64,000 nucleotides of DNA from Amycolatopsis rifamycinica (GTDB taxonomy: Bacteria; Actinomycetota; Actinomycetes; Mycobacteriales; Pseudonocardiaceae). This document shows positions 56,182 through 64,000 of this stretch, piece by piece; position 1 is the first letter of the stretch; the number at the start of each line of letters is the position of its first letter. The stretch covers positions 158,901 through 222,900 of the forward strand of contig NZ_JMQI01000077.1 in the NCBI RefSeq assembly GCF_000695625.1, in the 5' to 3' direction. The position numbers and the translations under genes are program-made. The notes below the pieces were generated by a model. The model saw nothing but the letters and a program-made list of their open reading frames with translations. It was not told where the DNA came from and ran no database searches.

Positions 56182-56837
56182 CGCCGTCGGTGCTGCTCGC
56201 CGACGACGAGCCGCTGGTCCGCACCGGGCTGCGGGCGCTGCTGGAGCAGCAGGGCCTGCCGGTCGTCGGCGAGGCGGCCGACGGCGGCGAGGTACTGGAC
56301 GCGGTGCGGCGGACCCGGCCGGACGTCGTGCTGATGGACGTGCGGATGCCGGGCACGGACGGCATCGAGGCCACCCGGCAGGTGCTCGCGGCGCTGGCGG
56401 AACCCCCGAAGATCCTGGTCGTCACGACGTTCGACAACGACGACTACGTGCACGAGGCGCTGCTGGCCGGGGCCAGCGGGTTCCTGCTGAAGCGGGCGCG
56501 CAAGGAGGAGATCGCGCACGCCGTGCGGACCGTCGCCGCCGGCGAGTCGCTCCTGTTCCCGGAGGCGATCCGGCGGCTGGTGAGCGGGCGGCTCCCCGGC
56601 GGCGCGCACGCGCGGGCGGCGAAGACGCTCACCCGCCGCGAAGCCGAGGTGCTGCGGCTCATCGCCACCGGACTGTCCAACCAGGACATCGCGGCGGCGC
56701 TGGTGATCAGCCTGGAGACGGTGAAGACCCACGTGGGCAACATCTTCGCCAAGCTCGGCGCGGGCAACCGCAGCCAGGCCGTCGTCATCGCGTACGAGGC
56801 AGGCGTGGTGCGACCGGGGCACGTCGGACGTCGCTGA
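56178..56837 (+). CDS. NarL/LuxR-family response regulator
   Basis: 219 residues from GTG 56178, coupled to the kinase gene. The receiver domain has the acidic pair DDE at residues 9-11, the phosphorylated Asp54 in VVLMDVRMPGTDG, Thr in VVTTFDND and Lys in FLLKRARKEE. The C-terminal LuxR helix-turn-helix is LTRREAEVLRLIATGLSNQDIAAALVISLETVKTHVGNIFAKLGAGNR. Upon phosphorylation it should bind promoter DNA as a dimer. Targets are unknown. Confidence 0.93.
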   Translation: MTPSVLLADDEPLVRTGLRALLEQQGLPVVGEAADGGEVLDAVRRTRPDVVLMDVRMPGTDGIEATRQVLAALAEPPKILVVTTFDNDDYVHEALLAGASGFLLKRARKEEIAHAVRTVAAGESLLFPEAIRRLVSGRLPGGAHARAAKTLTRREAEVLRLIATGLSNQDIAAALVISLETVKTHVGNIFAKLGAGNRSQAVVIAYEAGVVRPGHVGRR

Positions 56838-56945
56838 CCCGAACGGAGGTGGGGTTCACCGCAGGAAGACCGGGTGGCTGGCCCCATCCCGGCGGCGGCC
56901 CGGTGCCCCTAGCGTGGGGACATCGAGACAACAGGGGGCTCATCC

Positions 56946-58058
56946 ATGCGGAAGTCATTGCCCGGCAAGCGCATCGTCGCCGTCGGCACGCTCGTCGCGT
57001 TGCTCGCGGCCACCACGGCGGCACCCGCGCTCGCCGCCACGGACCCCGTCCAGGCCCGGCTGGACGTGCTGACCGCCCAGGACGGCGTGCCCGGCGCCGA
57101 GGTCGTGGTCCAGGACGGCCGTCGGACACGGGTCGTGCGCAGCGGCACGGGCGACCTCGCCACCGGGAAGCCGTTCCCGCGCGACGGCCCGTTCCGCGCG
57201 GGCAGCGTCACGAAGACGTTCGTCGCCACCGTCGTCCTGCAGCTCGTGGGCGCCGGACGGGTGGCGCTGGACGCGCCGGTCGAGCGGTACCTGCCCGGGC
57301 TGCTGCCGGACACCCGGATCACCGTGCGCCAGCTGCTGCAGCACACGAGCGGGCTCTTCAACTACACGGAGGACCTCGCCGGGCTCGACCCGGAGACCCT
57401 GCGCCACCGCGGCGCCGAACCCGCCGAACTGGTGGCGATGGCGCTGAAGCACCCGCCGCTGTTCGAGCCGGGCGCCGGGTGGTCGTACTCCAACACCAAC
57501 TACATCCTGGCCGGGATGATCGTCGAACGCGTCACCGGGCACGACCTGAGCGGGGAGATCGCCCGGCGGATCACCCGCCCGCTGGGCCTGCGCGGCACCT
57601 ACCTGCCGCGCCGCGGCGACGAGCGGCTGCCGTCGCCGCACGCGGTCGGCTACACGCCGGTCGGCGGGAAGCTGGTGGACTTCAGCGACTTCGACGCCAC
57701 CATCGCCGGGGCCGCCGGCGGCCTCGTCACGACCCCGTCCGACCTCGACCGGTTCTACGGCGCCTTGCTGGGCGGACGGCTGCTGCGCCCGGCCGAGCTG
57801 GCCGAGATGAAGCGCACCGTCCCGGCCGAGCTGGGCATCCCGGGCGCGGGCTACGGCCTCGGGCTCGGCAGCATCCCGCTGTCCTGCGGCGGAGTGGTCT
57901 GGGGGCACGGCGGGTCGATCCCCGGCTTCACGACGATGTCCGGGGTCGCCGCGCACGACCACCGGGTGACGCTCGTGGCGAACCAGGATCCGCTGCCGTC
58001 GACGACCTTCCGGCACTTGTCAGCCGCCTTCGACACCGCCGCCTGCTCGGGGCAGTAG
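56946..58058 (+). CDS. Secreted serine hydrolase, beta-lactamase / D-Ala-D-Ala carboxypeptidase family
   Basis: 370 residues. Signal peptide MRKSLPGKRIVAVGTLVALL and APALA cleavage near residue 30. Class C-type active site: Ser87-Val-Thr-Lys90 (SxxK in FRAGSVTKTF), YSNTNY (YxN) near residue 180, and the HGG triad in WGHGGSIPGF replacing KTG. LLQHTSGLFNYT is also typical. Such enzymes trim peptidoglycan peptides or hydrolyse esters or amides; true beta-lactamase activity is not implied. A CAGGGGG ribosome-binding site precedes the ATG, with a -10-like TAGCGT further upstream. The two-component pair directly before it may control it. The 3' end overlaps the flavoprotein gene by 39 nt. Confidence 0.88.
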   Translation: MRKSLPGKRIVAVGTLVALLAATTAAPALAATDPVQARLDVLTAQDGVPGAEVVVQDGRRTRVVRSGTGDLATGKPFPRDGPFRAGSVTKTFVATVVLQLVGAGRVALDAPVERYLPGLLPDTRITVRQLLQHTSGLFNYTEDLAGLDPETLRHRGAEPAELVAMALKHPPLFEPGAGWSYSNTNYILAGMIVERVTGHDLSGEIARRITRPLGLRGTYLPRRGDERLPSPHAVGYTPVGGKLVDFSDFDATIAGAAGGLVTTPSDLDRFYGALLGGRLLRPAELAEMKRTVPAELGIPGAGYGLGLGSIPLSCGGVVWGHGGSIPGFTTMSGVAAHDHRVTLVANQDPLPSTTFRHLSAAFDTAACSGQ

Positions 58059-58544
58059 GTCCAGGACCTCGGTCCACGGCCGCCCGACGTGCAGGCGGTG
58101 CAGCGTCACCCCGGCGCCGGCCAGGGTGTCGAGGTGCCGCTGCCACGCCGGGTGGTGCGCCCGGGTGTCCTGGATCTGGTACGCCACCACCATCGTGATC
58201 CCCGGCGCGCCCAGCACGTCGCCGAGCAGCGTCAACGCCTGGTTGTCCGCGATGCCCAGCGCCAGCTTGGCGACCGAGTTCGCCGACGCCGGCGCGAACA
58301 GGAACACCGACGGGTCCGGGTGCGGCCGTGGCTCGCCGGGCAGCCGGGACACGCTGCGGACCGGCAGGTCCGCGCCCGCGGCCACGTCGGCGAGCGCGCC
58401 GGTCGCGTCGAGCCAGCGGTGCGCGGTCGGCGTCAGGGTGATCGCCGTCCGCCAGCCGCGGGCGGCCGCCGGGCGGGCCAGCTCGGCGGCGAACCGGACG
58501 TCCAGCCCGCCGCACGAGCTTGCGACCAGCCCGAGGTCCCTCAC
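58020..58544 (-). CDS. Flavoprotein (HFCD / phosphopantothenoylcysteine decarboxylase-like)
   Basis: 174 residues. GTG 58544 overlaps the rsmB stop as GTGA. The flavin-binding fold of the PF02441-type family is visible: LGLVASSCGGLDVRFAAELARPAAARGWRTAITLTPTA with the phosphate loop, FLFAPASANSVAKLALGIADNQAL (typical ApATANt-like segment), and ITMVVAYQIQD. Members decarboxylate C-terminal cysteines or prenylate flavins; the catalytic His usually found at the end of the second strand is not evident, so the reaction is open. Translationally coupled to rsmB and fmt. Confidence 0.78.
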   Translation of the reverse strand: MRDLGLVASSCGGLDVRFAAELARPAAARGWRTAITLTPTAHRWLDATGALADVAAGADLPVRSVSRLPGEPRPHPDPSVFLFAPASANSVAKLALGIADNQALTLLGDVLGAPGITMVVAYQIQDTRAHHPAWQRHLDTLAGAGVTLHRLHVGRPWTEVLDLLPRAGGGVEGG

Positions 58545-59965
58545 GGTTTGCGCAGCACGGCGCAGAACATCGCGTCCGTGCCGTGGCGGTGCGGCCACAG
58601 CTGGACGTACGGCCCGTCTCCGAGCTCCGGGACGCCGGGGAAGTACCCGCGCGCGTCCAGCACCTCGGCCTTCAGCCGCCGGGCCGTCTCCGCGAAGACG
58701 CCTTCCGTCTCCGCCAGGTGCGGCGAGCAGACGACGTAGGTCAGCGCGCCGCCGGGCCGCAGCAGCCCGTAGGCCGCGGTGATCAGCTCGCCCTGCAGCT
58801 TCGTCAGGTCCGCGACGTCGGACGGCTGACGCCGCCAGCGCGCCTCCGGTCGCCGCCGCAGCGCGCCGAGCCCGCTGCACGGCGCGTCGACGAGGATCCG
58901 GTCGTACCCCGGCTCCAGGCCGCTCTCGCGACCGTCGGCGACGAGCACCTTCACCGGCAACCCGCTCGTGGCCTTCTCGACGAGCTTCGCGCGGTGCGGC
59001 GCCTTCTCGACGGCGTCGACGCTCGCCCCGCTCAGCGCGGCCAGCGCGCCGAGCAGCGCCGCCTTGCCGCCGGGACCCGCGCACAGGTCGAGCCAGCGTT
59101 CGTCGGAGCCTTCGAGCGGCACCTTCGTCGCGGCGATCGCGCAGAGCTGGCTGCCCTCGTCCTGGACCGCGGCGAGCCGCTCGCGAATCGGCTCGGCGTC
59201 GCCCGGGTCGCCGGCGCCGGCGGGCAGGCGCACGCCGTAGGGCGAGTACGGCGCCGGGTCGCCGCCGGTGATCGCGGCGAGCTCGTCGGCGCTGATCTCG
59301 CCGGGACGGGCGACGAGGTGCACCTCGGGGCGCGCGTCGTCGGCTTCGAGCGCGGCCTTGAGGCCGGCGCCCTTGTCACCCAGCGCTTCGGCGAACGACC
59401 GCGCGATCCAGCGCGGGTGCGCGGTGCGCAGCGCGTAGGCGCCGATGGGGTCGGCGGCCTCGTCCGGCGCCAGCTCGTCGAGCCACGCCGCCTCGTCCTT
59501 TTCGGACACCTTGCGCAGGATGGCGTTCGCGAACCCGGTGGCCCACGAACCGGCTTCCGCGCGCACGAGGTCCACAGTGGACGTCACGGCGGCGTGCTCG
59601 GGGATGCGCGTGCGCAGCAGCTGGTAGACGCCGAGGCGCAGCGCGTCGAGCACCGCCGGGTCGGTCTGCTTGAGCGGGCGCTCGGCGCACGACTCGATGA
59701 CCGCGTCGAGCAGGCCCTGGGCCCGCGACGCGCCGTAGGCGAGTTCGGTGGCCAGCGCGGCGTCGCGGCCGGTGATCCGGCGTTCCCGCAGCAGGTCCGG
59801 CAGGATCAGGTTGGCGTAGGCGTCCTTCGTCCGGACGGCCGCGAGGACGTCGAACGCGGCCTGCCGGGCCGGGTCCACCTCCGGCGGGCGGCGCGGCCCT
59901 TCCTTGCGCGGTGCCGGACGGCCCCGTTGCGGCCGTGACGGGCGTCGTTCCCTGTGGTCGTTCAC
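58541..59965 (-). CDS. rsmB: 16S rRNA (cytosine-967-C5)-methyltransferase RsmB
   Basis: 474 residues from GTG 59965, overlapping fmt by 4 nt. A basic N-terminus (RRPSRPQRGRPAPRKEG) leads into the NusB-like domain (ARQAAFDVLAAVRTKDAYANL, YGASRAQGLLDAVIE). The methyltransferase domain has the SAM-binding LDLCAGPGGKAALLGALA, motif IV VDAPCSGLGALRRRPEARW with a catalytic Cys, and motif VI YVVCSPHLAETE with the second Cys. It methylates C967 of 16S rRNA with S-adenosylmethionine. The order fmt-rsmB-rpe is kept from mycobacteria, though six kilobases of other genes now separate rsmB from rpe. Confidence 0.93.
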   Translation of the reverse strand: MNDHRERRPSRPQRGRPAPRKEGPRRPPEVDPARQAAFDVLAAVRTKDAYANLILPDLLRERRITGRDAALATELAYGASRAQGLLDAVIESCAERPLKQTDPAVLDALRLGVYQLLRTRIPEHAAVTSTVDLVRAEAGSWATGFANAILRKVSEKDEAAWLDELAPDEAADPIGAYALRTAHPRWIARSFAEALGDKGAGLKAALEADDARPEVHLVARPGEISADELAAITGGDPAPYSPYGVRLPAGAGDPGDAEPIRERLAAVQDEGSQLCAIAATKVPLEGSDERWLDLCAGPGGKAALLGALAALSGASVDAVEKAPHRAKLVEKATSGLPVKVLVADGRESGLEPGYDRILVDAPCSGLGALRRRPEARWRRQPSDVADLTKLQGELITAAYGLLRPGGALTYVVCSPHLAETEGVFAETARRLKAEVLDARGYFPGVPELGDGPYVQLWPHRHGTDAMFCAVLRKP

Positions 59966-60888
59966 CGGAGGCGCTCTCCCTGGTCGATCCGTGTTCCGCG
60001 CGCCCAGTCGGTGGCGGCCATCCGTTTCTTGCCGGGTGCCTGGACTTCGCCGAGCCGCAGCGGCTTCGTCGCCGTCCCGACCAGCACCCGTTTGCGTTCG
60101 ACCACGATCTCGCCCGGCGGCGGGCCGGGTTCGTCGAGCACCGTGACCGGGCCGAGCTTGAAGCGTTCCCCGCGGAACTCCGCCCAGGCGCCCGGGTCCG
60201 GGGTGACCGACCGGATCTGCCGGTCGACGGCCGAGGCCGGGTCGGCGAAGGACACGCGTGCGTCGTCGACCGTCACCTTCGGCGCGTAGCTGACACCCTC
60301 GGCGGGCTGCTCGCGCGCGACGAGGCTGCCGTCGGCCAGACCGTCCATGGTGGACAGCAGCAGCTTGGCCCCGGACTCCGCGAGCCGCCCGAGCAGCGCG
60401 CCGGCGGTGTCGGTGGCCCCGATCGCCTCGGTGACGACGCCGTAGACCGGGCCGGCGTCCAGTTCCTTGACGATCCGGAAGGTCGAGGCGCCGGTGATCT
60501 CGTCGCCGGCGCGGATCGCGGCCTGCACGGGCGCGGCCCCCCGCCACGCGGGCAGCAGCGAGAAGTGCAGGTTCACCCACCCCAGCCGCGGAATGTCGAG
60601 GGCGGCTTGCGGCAGCAGCGCCCCGTAGGCGACGACCGGGCAGGCATCGGGCGCGAGTTCGGCCAGCCGCGCGAGGAAGGCCGGATCACCCGCCCGCGCC
60701 GGGGTGAGGACTTCGATGCCGTGTTCGTCGGCCAGGGCGCCGACGGGCGACCGCACGACCCGACGGCCGCGCCCGGCCTGCGCATCGGGCCGCGTGACGA
60801 CGGCGACGACCTCGTGCCGCCCGGAATCGAGCAGGGCACGCAGGGCGGGGACCGCCGGGTCGGGAGTGCCGGCGAAGACGAGCTTCAT
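59962..60888 (-). CDS. fmt: Methionyl-tRNA formyltransferase
   Basis: 308 residues. MKLVFAGTPDPAVPALRAL at the N-terminus, then NLHFSLLPAWRGAAPVQAAI with the catalytic Asn-His pair and the SLLPxxRG folate loop, GVVTEAIGATDTAGALLGRL, and a C-terminal OB-like tRNA-binding domain (RIDQGERLR end). It formylates Met-tRNA(fMet) with 10-formyl-tetrahydrofolate for translation initiation. First gene of fmt-rsmB-flavoprotein. def does not precede it here. Confidence 0.96.
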   Translation of the reverse strand: MKLVFAGTPDPAVPALRALLDSGRHEVVAVVTRPDAQAGRGRRVVRSPVGALADEHGIEVLTPARAGDPAFLARLAELAPDACPVVAYGALLPQAALDIPRLGWVNLHFSLLPAWRGAAPVQAAIRAGDEITGASTFRIVKELDAGPVYGVVTEAIGATDTAGALLGRLAESGAKLLLSTMDGLADGSLVAREQPAEGVSYAPKVTVDDARVSFADPASAVDRQIRSVTPDPGAWAEFRGERFKLGPVTVLDEPGPPPGEIVVERKRVLVGTATKPLRLGEVQAPGKKRMAATDWARGTRIDQGERLR

Positions 60889-60979
60889 CGGCCCACCCCC
60901 GGCGGAAGCAGGGTTTCGAGTGGCTGGAACATCGAGCCCGAGTCTAGAAGGCCCCCTTCAGCAGGGCGCGCTCAGCTCG

Positions 60980-61023
60980 GGCCTGGTTGTCCACAGGGCG
61001 GTGGTACTGGGGACAACCAGGCC
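60980..61023. repeat. 13-bp inverted repeat with DnaA-box-like sequences
   Basis: GGCCTGGTTGTCC at 60980-60992 and its exact reverse complement at 61011-61023, with 18 nt between. The left arm reads into TTGTCCACA (60987-60995), the actinobacterial DnaA-box consensus, and the right arm gives TTGTCCCCA on the opposite strand (61008-61016). It lies in the 279-bp gap between fmt and ggt. A second hairpin, CCCGGC/GCCGGG, is at 61039-61055. The rest of the gap is GC-rich without a gene. Confidence 0.55.
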
Positions 61024-61167
61024 TCGGCGAGGTGCTTTCCCGGCTTTTCGCCGGGGGGTGCCGATAGCCTGGACAAGGGCACGCCCCCCAGGGAGGGCGG
61101 GGGAGTTTTCCCGCCGGTCCCGGCCGCGGTGCACAATGCCCGCCTCTCCCGGACCGGAACGGCGGCC

Positions 61168-62964
61168 CTACCAGCGGGCCGGCCACACCACCTGCGCCGC
61201 ACCCTGGCCACGCCGCACAGGTTCGGCCGCCGCCAGCCAGCGGCCGTCGCGCAGCCGCTCCACGCCGGTCGCCGCGCCGATCTCCGCGGGCGCCGTCGAG
61301 AAGCCCTGGCCGCGGGCCTTCAGGTCCGCCGTCTCCGGCTGGTCCAGGAACGCCTGCTCCACCTGGGCCGCGGCCGAGTTCCGCTGCGATGCGCGCGGGG
61401 CCGCGATCGCGTCCTCCAGCGACAGACCGCGGTCCAGCCGGCCGAGGATCACCTGCAGCACCGTCGTGATGATCGACGCCCCGCCCGGCGAGCCCGTCGC
61501 GAAGAACGGGCGTCCGTGGTCCAGGACGATCGTCGGGGCCATCGACGACCGCGGCCGCTTGCCCGGGCCCGGCAGGTTCGGGTCGGGCACGCCCGGCGTC
61601 ACCGGCGTGAACGAGAAGTCCGTCAGCTCGTTGTTCAGCAGGAACCCGCGGCCCGGCACGACGATGCCGCTGCCACCCTCCTGCTCGATCGTGAGCGTGT
61701 AGGCGACGACGTTGCCCCACTTGTCCGCCACCGTCAGGTGCGTCGTGTTCTCACCCTCGTACGGCGTGGGTGCCACCACAGAGCCGGCCGCGCACGGAGC
61801 CGGGTGCCGCGGGTCGGCCGGGGCGACCGGGCTGGTCGCCGCCTTGTCCTTCGAGATCAGGCACGCCCGGGAGTCGGCGAACCGCCGGCTCAGCAGCTCG
61901 CGGGCCGGGACGTCGACGAACGCCGGGTCGCCGATCCAACGGTTGCGGTCGGCGAAGGCGAAGCGGGTCGACTCCAGGAAGTACTGCAGGTAGTCGGCCT
62001 TGCTCGCGTGCTTGAGGTCGAAGTTCTCAAGGATGTTGAGCGCCTCGCCGACCGTCAGCCCGCCCGACGACGGCGCCGGCATGCCGTAGACGTCGAGGCC
62101 GTGGTAGGTCGCGTGGGTCGGGCGGCGCTCGATCACGTCGTACGCGGCGAGGTCGCCGGTGGTCAGCTTCCCGGGCCGGACGTTCAGCGTCGAAGCCGGG
62201 TCGACCGGCGGCTTCTGCACGGTCTTGGCGATGTCCGCGCCGATCGGGCCGTCGTACAGCGCGTCGACACCCTGGCGTTCGAGCTGCGCGTACGTGGCGG
62301 CGAGGTCGGGGTTCTTGAAGACGGTTCCGGGCGCCGGGGGCGCGCCGCCCGGCAGGTACAGCGACCGCGTCGACGGGAACGCCGAGAACCGCGCGGCGTT
62401 GTTGGCGATCTGCGTCTGGAAGGTCTGGTCGACGACGAAGCCGTCGCGCGCGAGCTTCTCCGCGGGCTTCAGCGACTTCGCCAGCGAGCGCGTGCCCCAC
62501 TTGCGCAGCGCCTCGGCCCAGGTCGCGGGCGTGCCGGGCACACCAACGCTCAGGCCGCTGGTGACGGCGTCGGCGAACGGGAGCGGCTTGCCGTTCTCGA
62601 CGAAGAGGTTCTCGTCGGCGGTCTTCGGCGCGGTCTCGCGGCCGTCCAGGGTGTGCACGCGGTGCGTCTTCGCGTCGTAGTAGACGAAGAACCCGCCGCC
62701 GCCGATGCCGGCGGAGAACGGGTCGGTGACGCCAAGCGCGGCGGCGACCGCGACGGCCGCGTCGACGGCGTTGCCGCCGTCGCGCAGGACCTGGGTGCCG
62801 ATCGCCGTGGCGTCGGCGTCGATGCTGGCCACGGCACCCCCGAAGCCGACGGCGACCGGCGACTTCGGCGTGGGCGTGGCGGCGGTGGCGGGCGCGGCGA
62901 CGCCGGCGGCGAGCACGGCGGCGACGGCCAGGACGAGCGTGGTGCGGCTCCTGTGCGCGGGCAT
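61168..62964 (-). CDS. ggt: Gamma-glutamyltransferase, secreted
   Basis: 598 residues. Signal peptide TTLVLAVAAVLAAGVAAPATA. The large subunit has GGNAVDAAVAVAAALGVTDPFSAGIGGGGF and LDGRETAP with the Arg that binds the glutamyl carboxylate. Autocleavage should occur before Thr407 in GENTTHLTVADKWGN, the new N-terminal nucleophile of the small subunit, which contains SSMAPTIVLD and TGSPGGASIITTVLQVI. It hydrolyses or transfers gamma-glutamyl groups from glutathione-like compounds outside the cell. Length is normal. A -10-like CAGACT lies 7 nt before the ATG. Confidence 0.93.
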   Translation of the reverse strand: MPAHRSRTTLVLAVAAVLAAGVAAPATAATPTPKSPVAVGFGGAVASIDADATAIGTQVLRDGGNAVDAAVAVAAALGVTDPFSAGIGGGGFFVYYDAKTHRVHTLDGRETAPKTADENLFVENGKPLPFADAVTSGLSVGVPGTPATWAEALRKWGTRSLAKSLKPAEKLARDGFVVDQTFQTQIANNAARFSAFPSTRSLYLPGGAPPAPGTVFKNPDLAATYAQLERQGVDALYDGPIGADIAKTVQKPPVDPASTLNVRPGKLTTGDLAAYDVIERRPTHATYHGLDVYGMPAPSSGGLTVGEALNILENFDLKHASKADYLQYFLESTRFAFADRNRWIGDPAFVDVPARELLSRRFADSRACLISKDKAATSPVAPADPRHPAPCAAGSVVAPTPYEGENTTHLTVADKWGNVVAYTLTIEQEGGSGIVVPGRGFLLNNELTDFSFTPVTPGVPDPNLPGPGKRPRSSMAPTIVLDHGRPFFATGSPGGASIITTVLQVILGRLDRGLSLEDAIAAPRASQRNSAAAQVEQAFLDQPETADLKARGQGFSTAPAEIGAATGVERLRDGRWLAAAEPVRRGQGAAQVVWPARW

Positions 62965-63045
62965 GCGGGCGAGTCTGCCCCTTGCCCCGCCCGGCTACAA
63001 GACGCCAACGGGACCGATACACCCCGATTGTCAGCTTTTCACATG

Positions 63046-63064
63046 ATTTCGCGGATCGCGAAAT
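63046..63064. promoter_or_regulatory. ATTTCGCG-GAT-CGCGAAAT inverted repeat upstream of the lysozyme gene
   Basis: Perfect 8-bp arms with a 3-bp centre in the 204-bp gap between ggt and the lysozyme gene. It is flanked by two direct copies of TCACATG (63039-63045, 63069-63075). The AT-rich context stands out from the rest of the window and suggests a promoter/operator region. Confidence 0.45.
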
Positions 63065-63168
63065 TGAATCACATGGAGCAGTGACATTCCGGTAGCCGCT
63101 GTAACACAATCGTGCGGCGCGGCCTGCACACCGCGCTTCGCGAGGGCAACCGGAAGGACCAACCGAAG

Positions 63169-63969
63169 ATGACCGCACCAAGACGGACGTGGCGCCGCCT
63201 GCTCGGCGCCGCGCTCACGGTCTCGGCCACCCTGCTGGTCGTGACCGCCGGCAGTGCCGGCGCCGCGCCGGACACGGACAACCACGAGATGGGCGCCTCG
63301 ATCCGCGCCCACGACGGGGTGGCCCCGGCCGGGCTCGCGCCGGCGTCGGTGGACGCGAGCGTCCCCGGCATCGACGTGAGCTCCTACCAGGGCAACGTCA
63401 ACTGGGCGTCGTACTGGAGCGCGGGCAAGAGGTTCGCCTACGTCAAGGCGACCGAAGGCACCGGCTACCAGAACGCGTACTTCAGCCAGCAGTACACCGG
63501 CTCCTACAACGTCGGCATGATCCGCGGCGCGTACCACTACGGCCGCCCGGACCTCTCGGGCGGCGTGGCGCAGGCGGACTACTTCGTCGCCCACGGCGGC
63601 GGCTGGTCGAAGGACGGCAAGACGCTGCCGGGCACGCTCGACATCGAGTGGGGCCCGAACAACGCCTGCTACGGCAAGACCCCGGCGCAGATGGTCGCCT
63701 GGATCAAGGCGTTCAGCGACGAGTACCACGCGAAGACGACCCGCTGGCCGGTGATCTACACGGCGACGAGCTGGTGGAGCCAGTGCACCGGCAACACGGG
63801 CGACTTCAGCTCGACGAACCCGCTGTGGGTGGCGCGCTACGCGTCGTCGGCGGGGACCCTGCCGTACAACTGGGGCTTCTACACGTTCTGGCAGTACAGC
63901 TCCTCGCCGATCGACCAGGACACGTTCAGCGCGGACATCACGCGCCTGAAGGTGCTGGCAACGGGCTGA
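63169..63969 (+). CDS. Secreted GH25 lysozyme (N-acetylmuramidase)
   Basis: 266 residues from ATG 63169; an earlier GTG at 63112 gives an unlikely N-terminus. A signal peptide (RRLLGAALTVSATLLVVTAGSAGA) is followed by a linker and one GH25 barrel: GIDVSSYQGNVNWASYW, FAYVKATEGTGYQN, MIRGAYHYGRPD, the catalytic LDIEWGPN (Asp-x-Glu), WPVIYTATSWW, LWVARY and FWQYSSSP. It cleaves the glycan strand of peptidoglycan between MurNAc and GlcNAc outside the cell. No cell-wall-binding repeats are present. Last gene of the window, complete. Confidence 0.93.
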   Translation: MTAPRRTWRRLLGAALTVSATLLVVTAGSAGAAPDTDNHEMGASIRAHDGVAPAGLAPASVDASVPGIDVSSYQGNVNWASYWSAGKRFAYVKATEGTGYQNAYFSQQYTGSYNVGMIRGAYHYGRPDLSGGVAQADYFVAHGGGWSKDGKTLPGTLDIEWGPNNACYGKTPAQMVAWIKAFSDEYHAKTTRWPVIYTATSWWSQCTGNTGDFSSTNPLWVARYASSAGTLPYNWGFYTFWQYSSSPIDQDTFSADITRLKVLATG

Positions 63970-64000
63970 TTTCGACGGGTCGGGAGCACGCGGAGGCGTG

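Noticed and set aside
56946..58058. True beta-lactamase
   Set aside because: The active site has SxxK, YxN and HGG, shared by many esterases and carboxypeptidases; nothing shows lactam hydrolysis.
63000..63168. c-di-AMP (ydaO) riboswitch upstream of the lysozyme gene
   Set aside because: Such riboswitches control cell-wall hydrolases in actinobacteria, but the leader is short and shows no matching conserved blocks, only the ATTTCGCG inverted repeat.

Overview
The window is high-GC actinobacterial DNA. Gene content, frequent GTG/TTG starts, leaderless promoters, RbpA, WhiA, F420-dependent enzymes, glucosyl-3-phosphoglycerate synthase and the order of the housekeeping genes all fit a member of the Pseudonocardiaceae, most likely Amycolatopsis or a close relative. 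The species call is inference. The backbone follows the order known from Mycobacterium tuberculosis (roughly Rv1406 to Rv1456c): fmt-rsmB-rpe-ribE-ribBA-ribH-uvrC-rapZ-yvcK-whiA-gap-pgk-tpiA-secG-pgl-opcA-zwf-tal-tkt-ctaB-qor-ctaA, seen here from right to left.

Left part (1-10.2 kb): the end of ctaA (heme A synthase), a leaderless acyl desaturase, a tiny secreted Gly-rich peptide, an unrecognised 399-residue protein, an ATP-grasp pair, a quinone reductase, an FKBP lipoprotein, a HelD/HelR-type RNA polymerase-recycling helicase and ctaB with a short protein translationally coupled to it. At 10.4-18.6 kb lies the oxidative/non-oxidative pentose phosphate operon tkt-tal-pgi-zwf-opcA-pgl, whose last four genes overlap by 4 nt each. 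At 18.7-22.2 kb a TetR regulator diverges from an FAD monooxygenase across a perfect 13-bp inverted repeat, followed by an orphan histidine kinase and an inverted-repeat array with a strict 21-nt period. rbpA, secG, tpiA, pgk and gap (glycolysis) end this block at 26.0 kb.

From 26.0 to 44.6 kb the conserved whiA-gap adjacency is opened by about 18.6 kb of mostly accessory genes: an HTH_42 protein, a LysE exporter, an ArsR regulator with an NTF2-like partner, VanZ-like and LLM proteins, an F420 enzyme, a diverged HemF-like protein, gene remnants, a TetR/hydroxylase pair, gpgS and a PRTase-like protein. The centrepiece is a four-gene condensin-plus-TOPRIM operon (30.8-38.6 kb, minus strand) with the order and architecture of Wadjet/MksBEFG: kleisin-like jetA, winged-helix jetB, a 1489-residue SMC-like jetC and a TOPRIM nuclease jetD. 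The jetA, jetB and jetC proteins do not resemble the well-studied family members closely. JetC has Asp-Asn where SMC Walker B motifs normally have Asp-Glu. This is the most interesting system in the window and a candidate anti-plasmid defence.

The right part (44.6-64 kb) carries whiA-yvcK-rapZ-uvrC, a secreted trypsin-like protease, exonuclease III, a riboflavin operon (ribE-ribBA-ribH) without ribD, rpe, a two-component pair next to a secreted serine hydrolase, a flavoprotein coupled to rsmB-fmt, a secreted gamma-glutamyltransferase and a secreted GH25 lysozyme. No rRNA, tRNA, CRISPR array, transposase or integrase was recognised.
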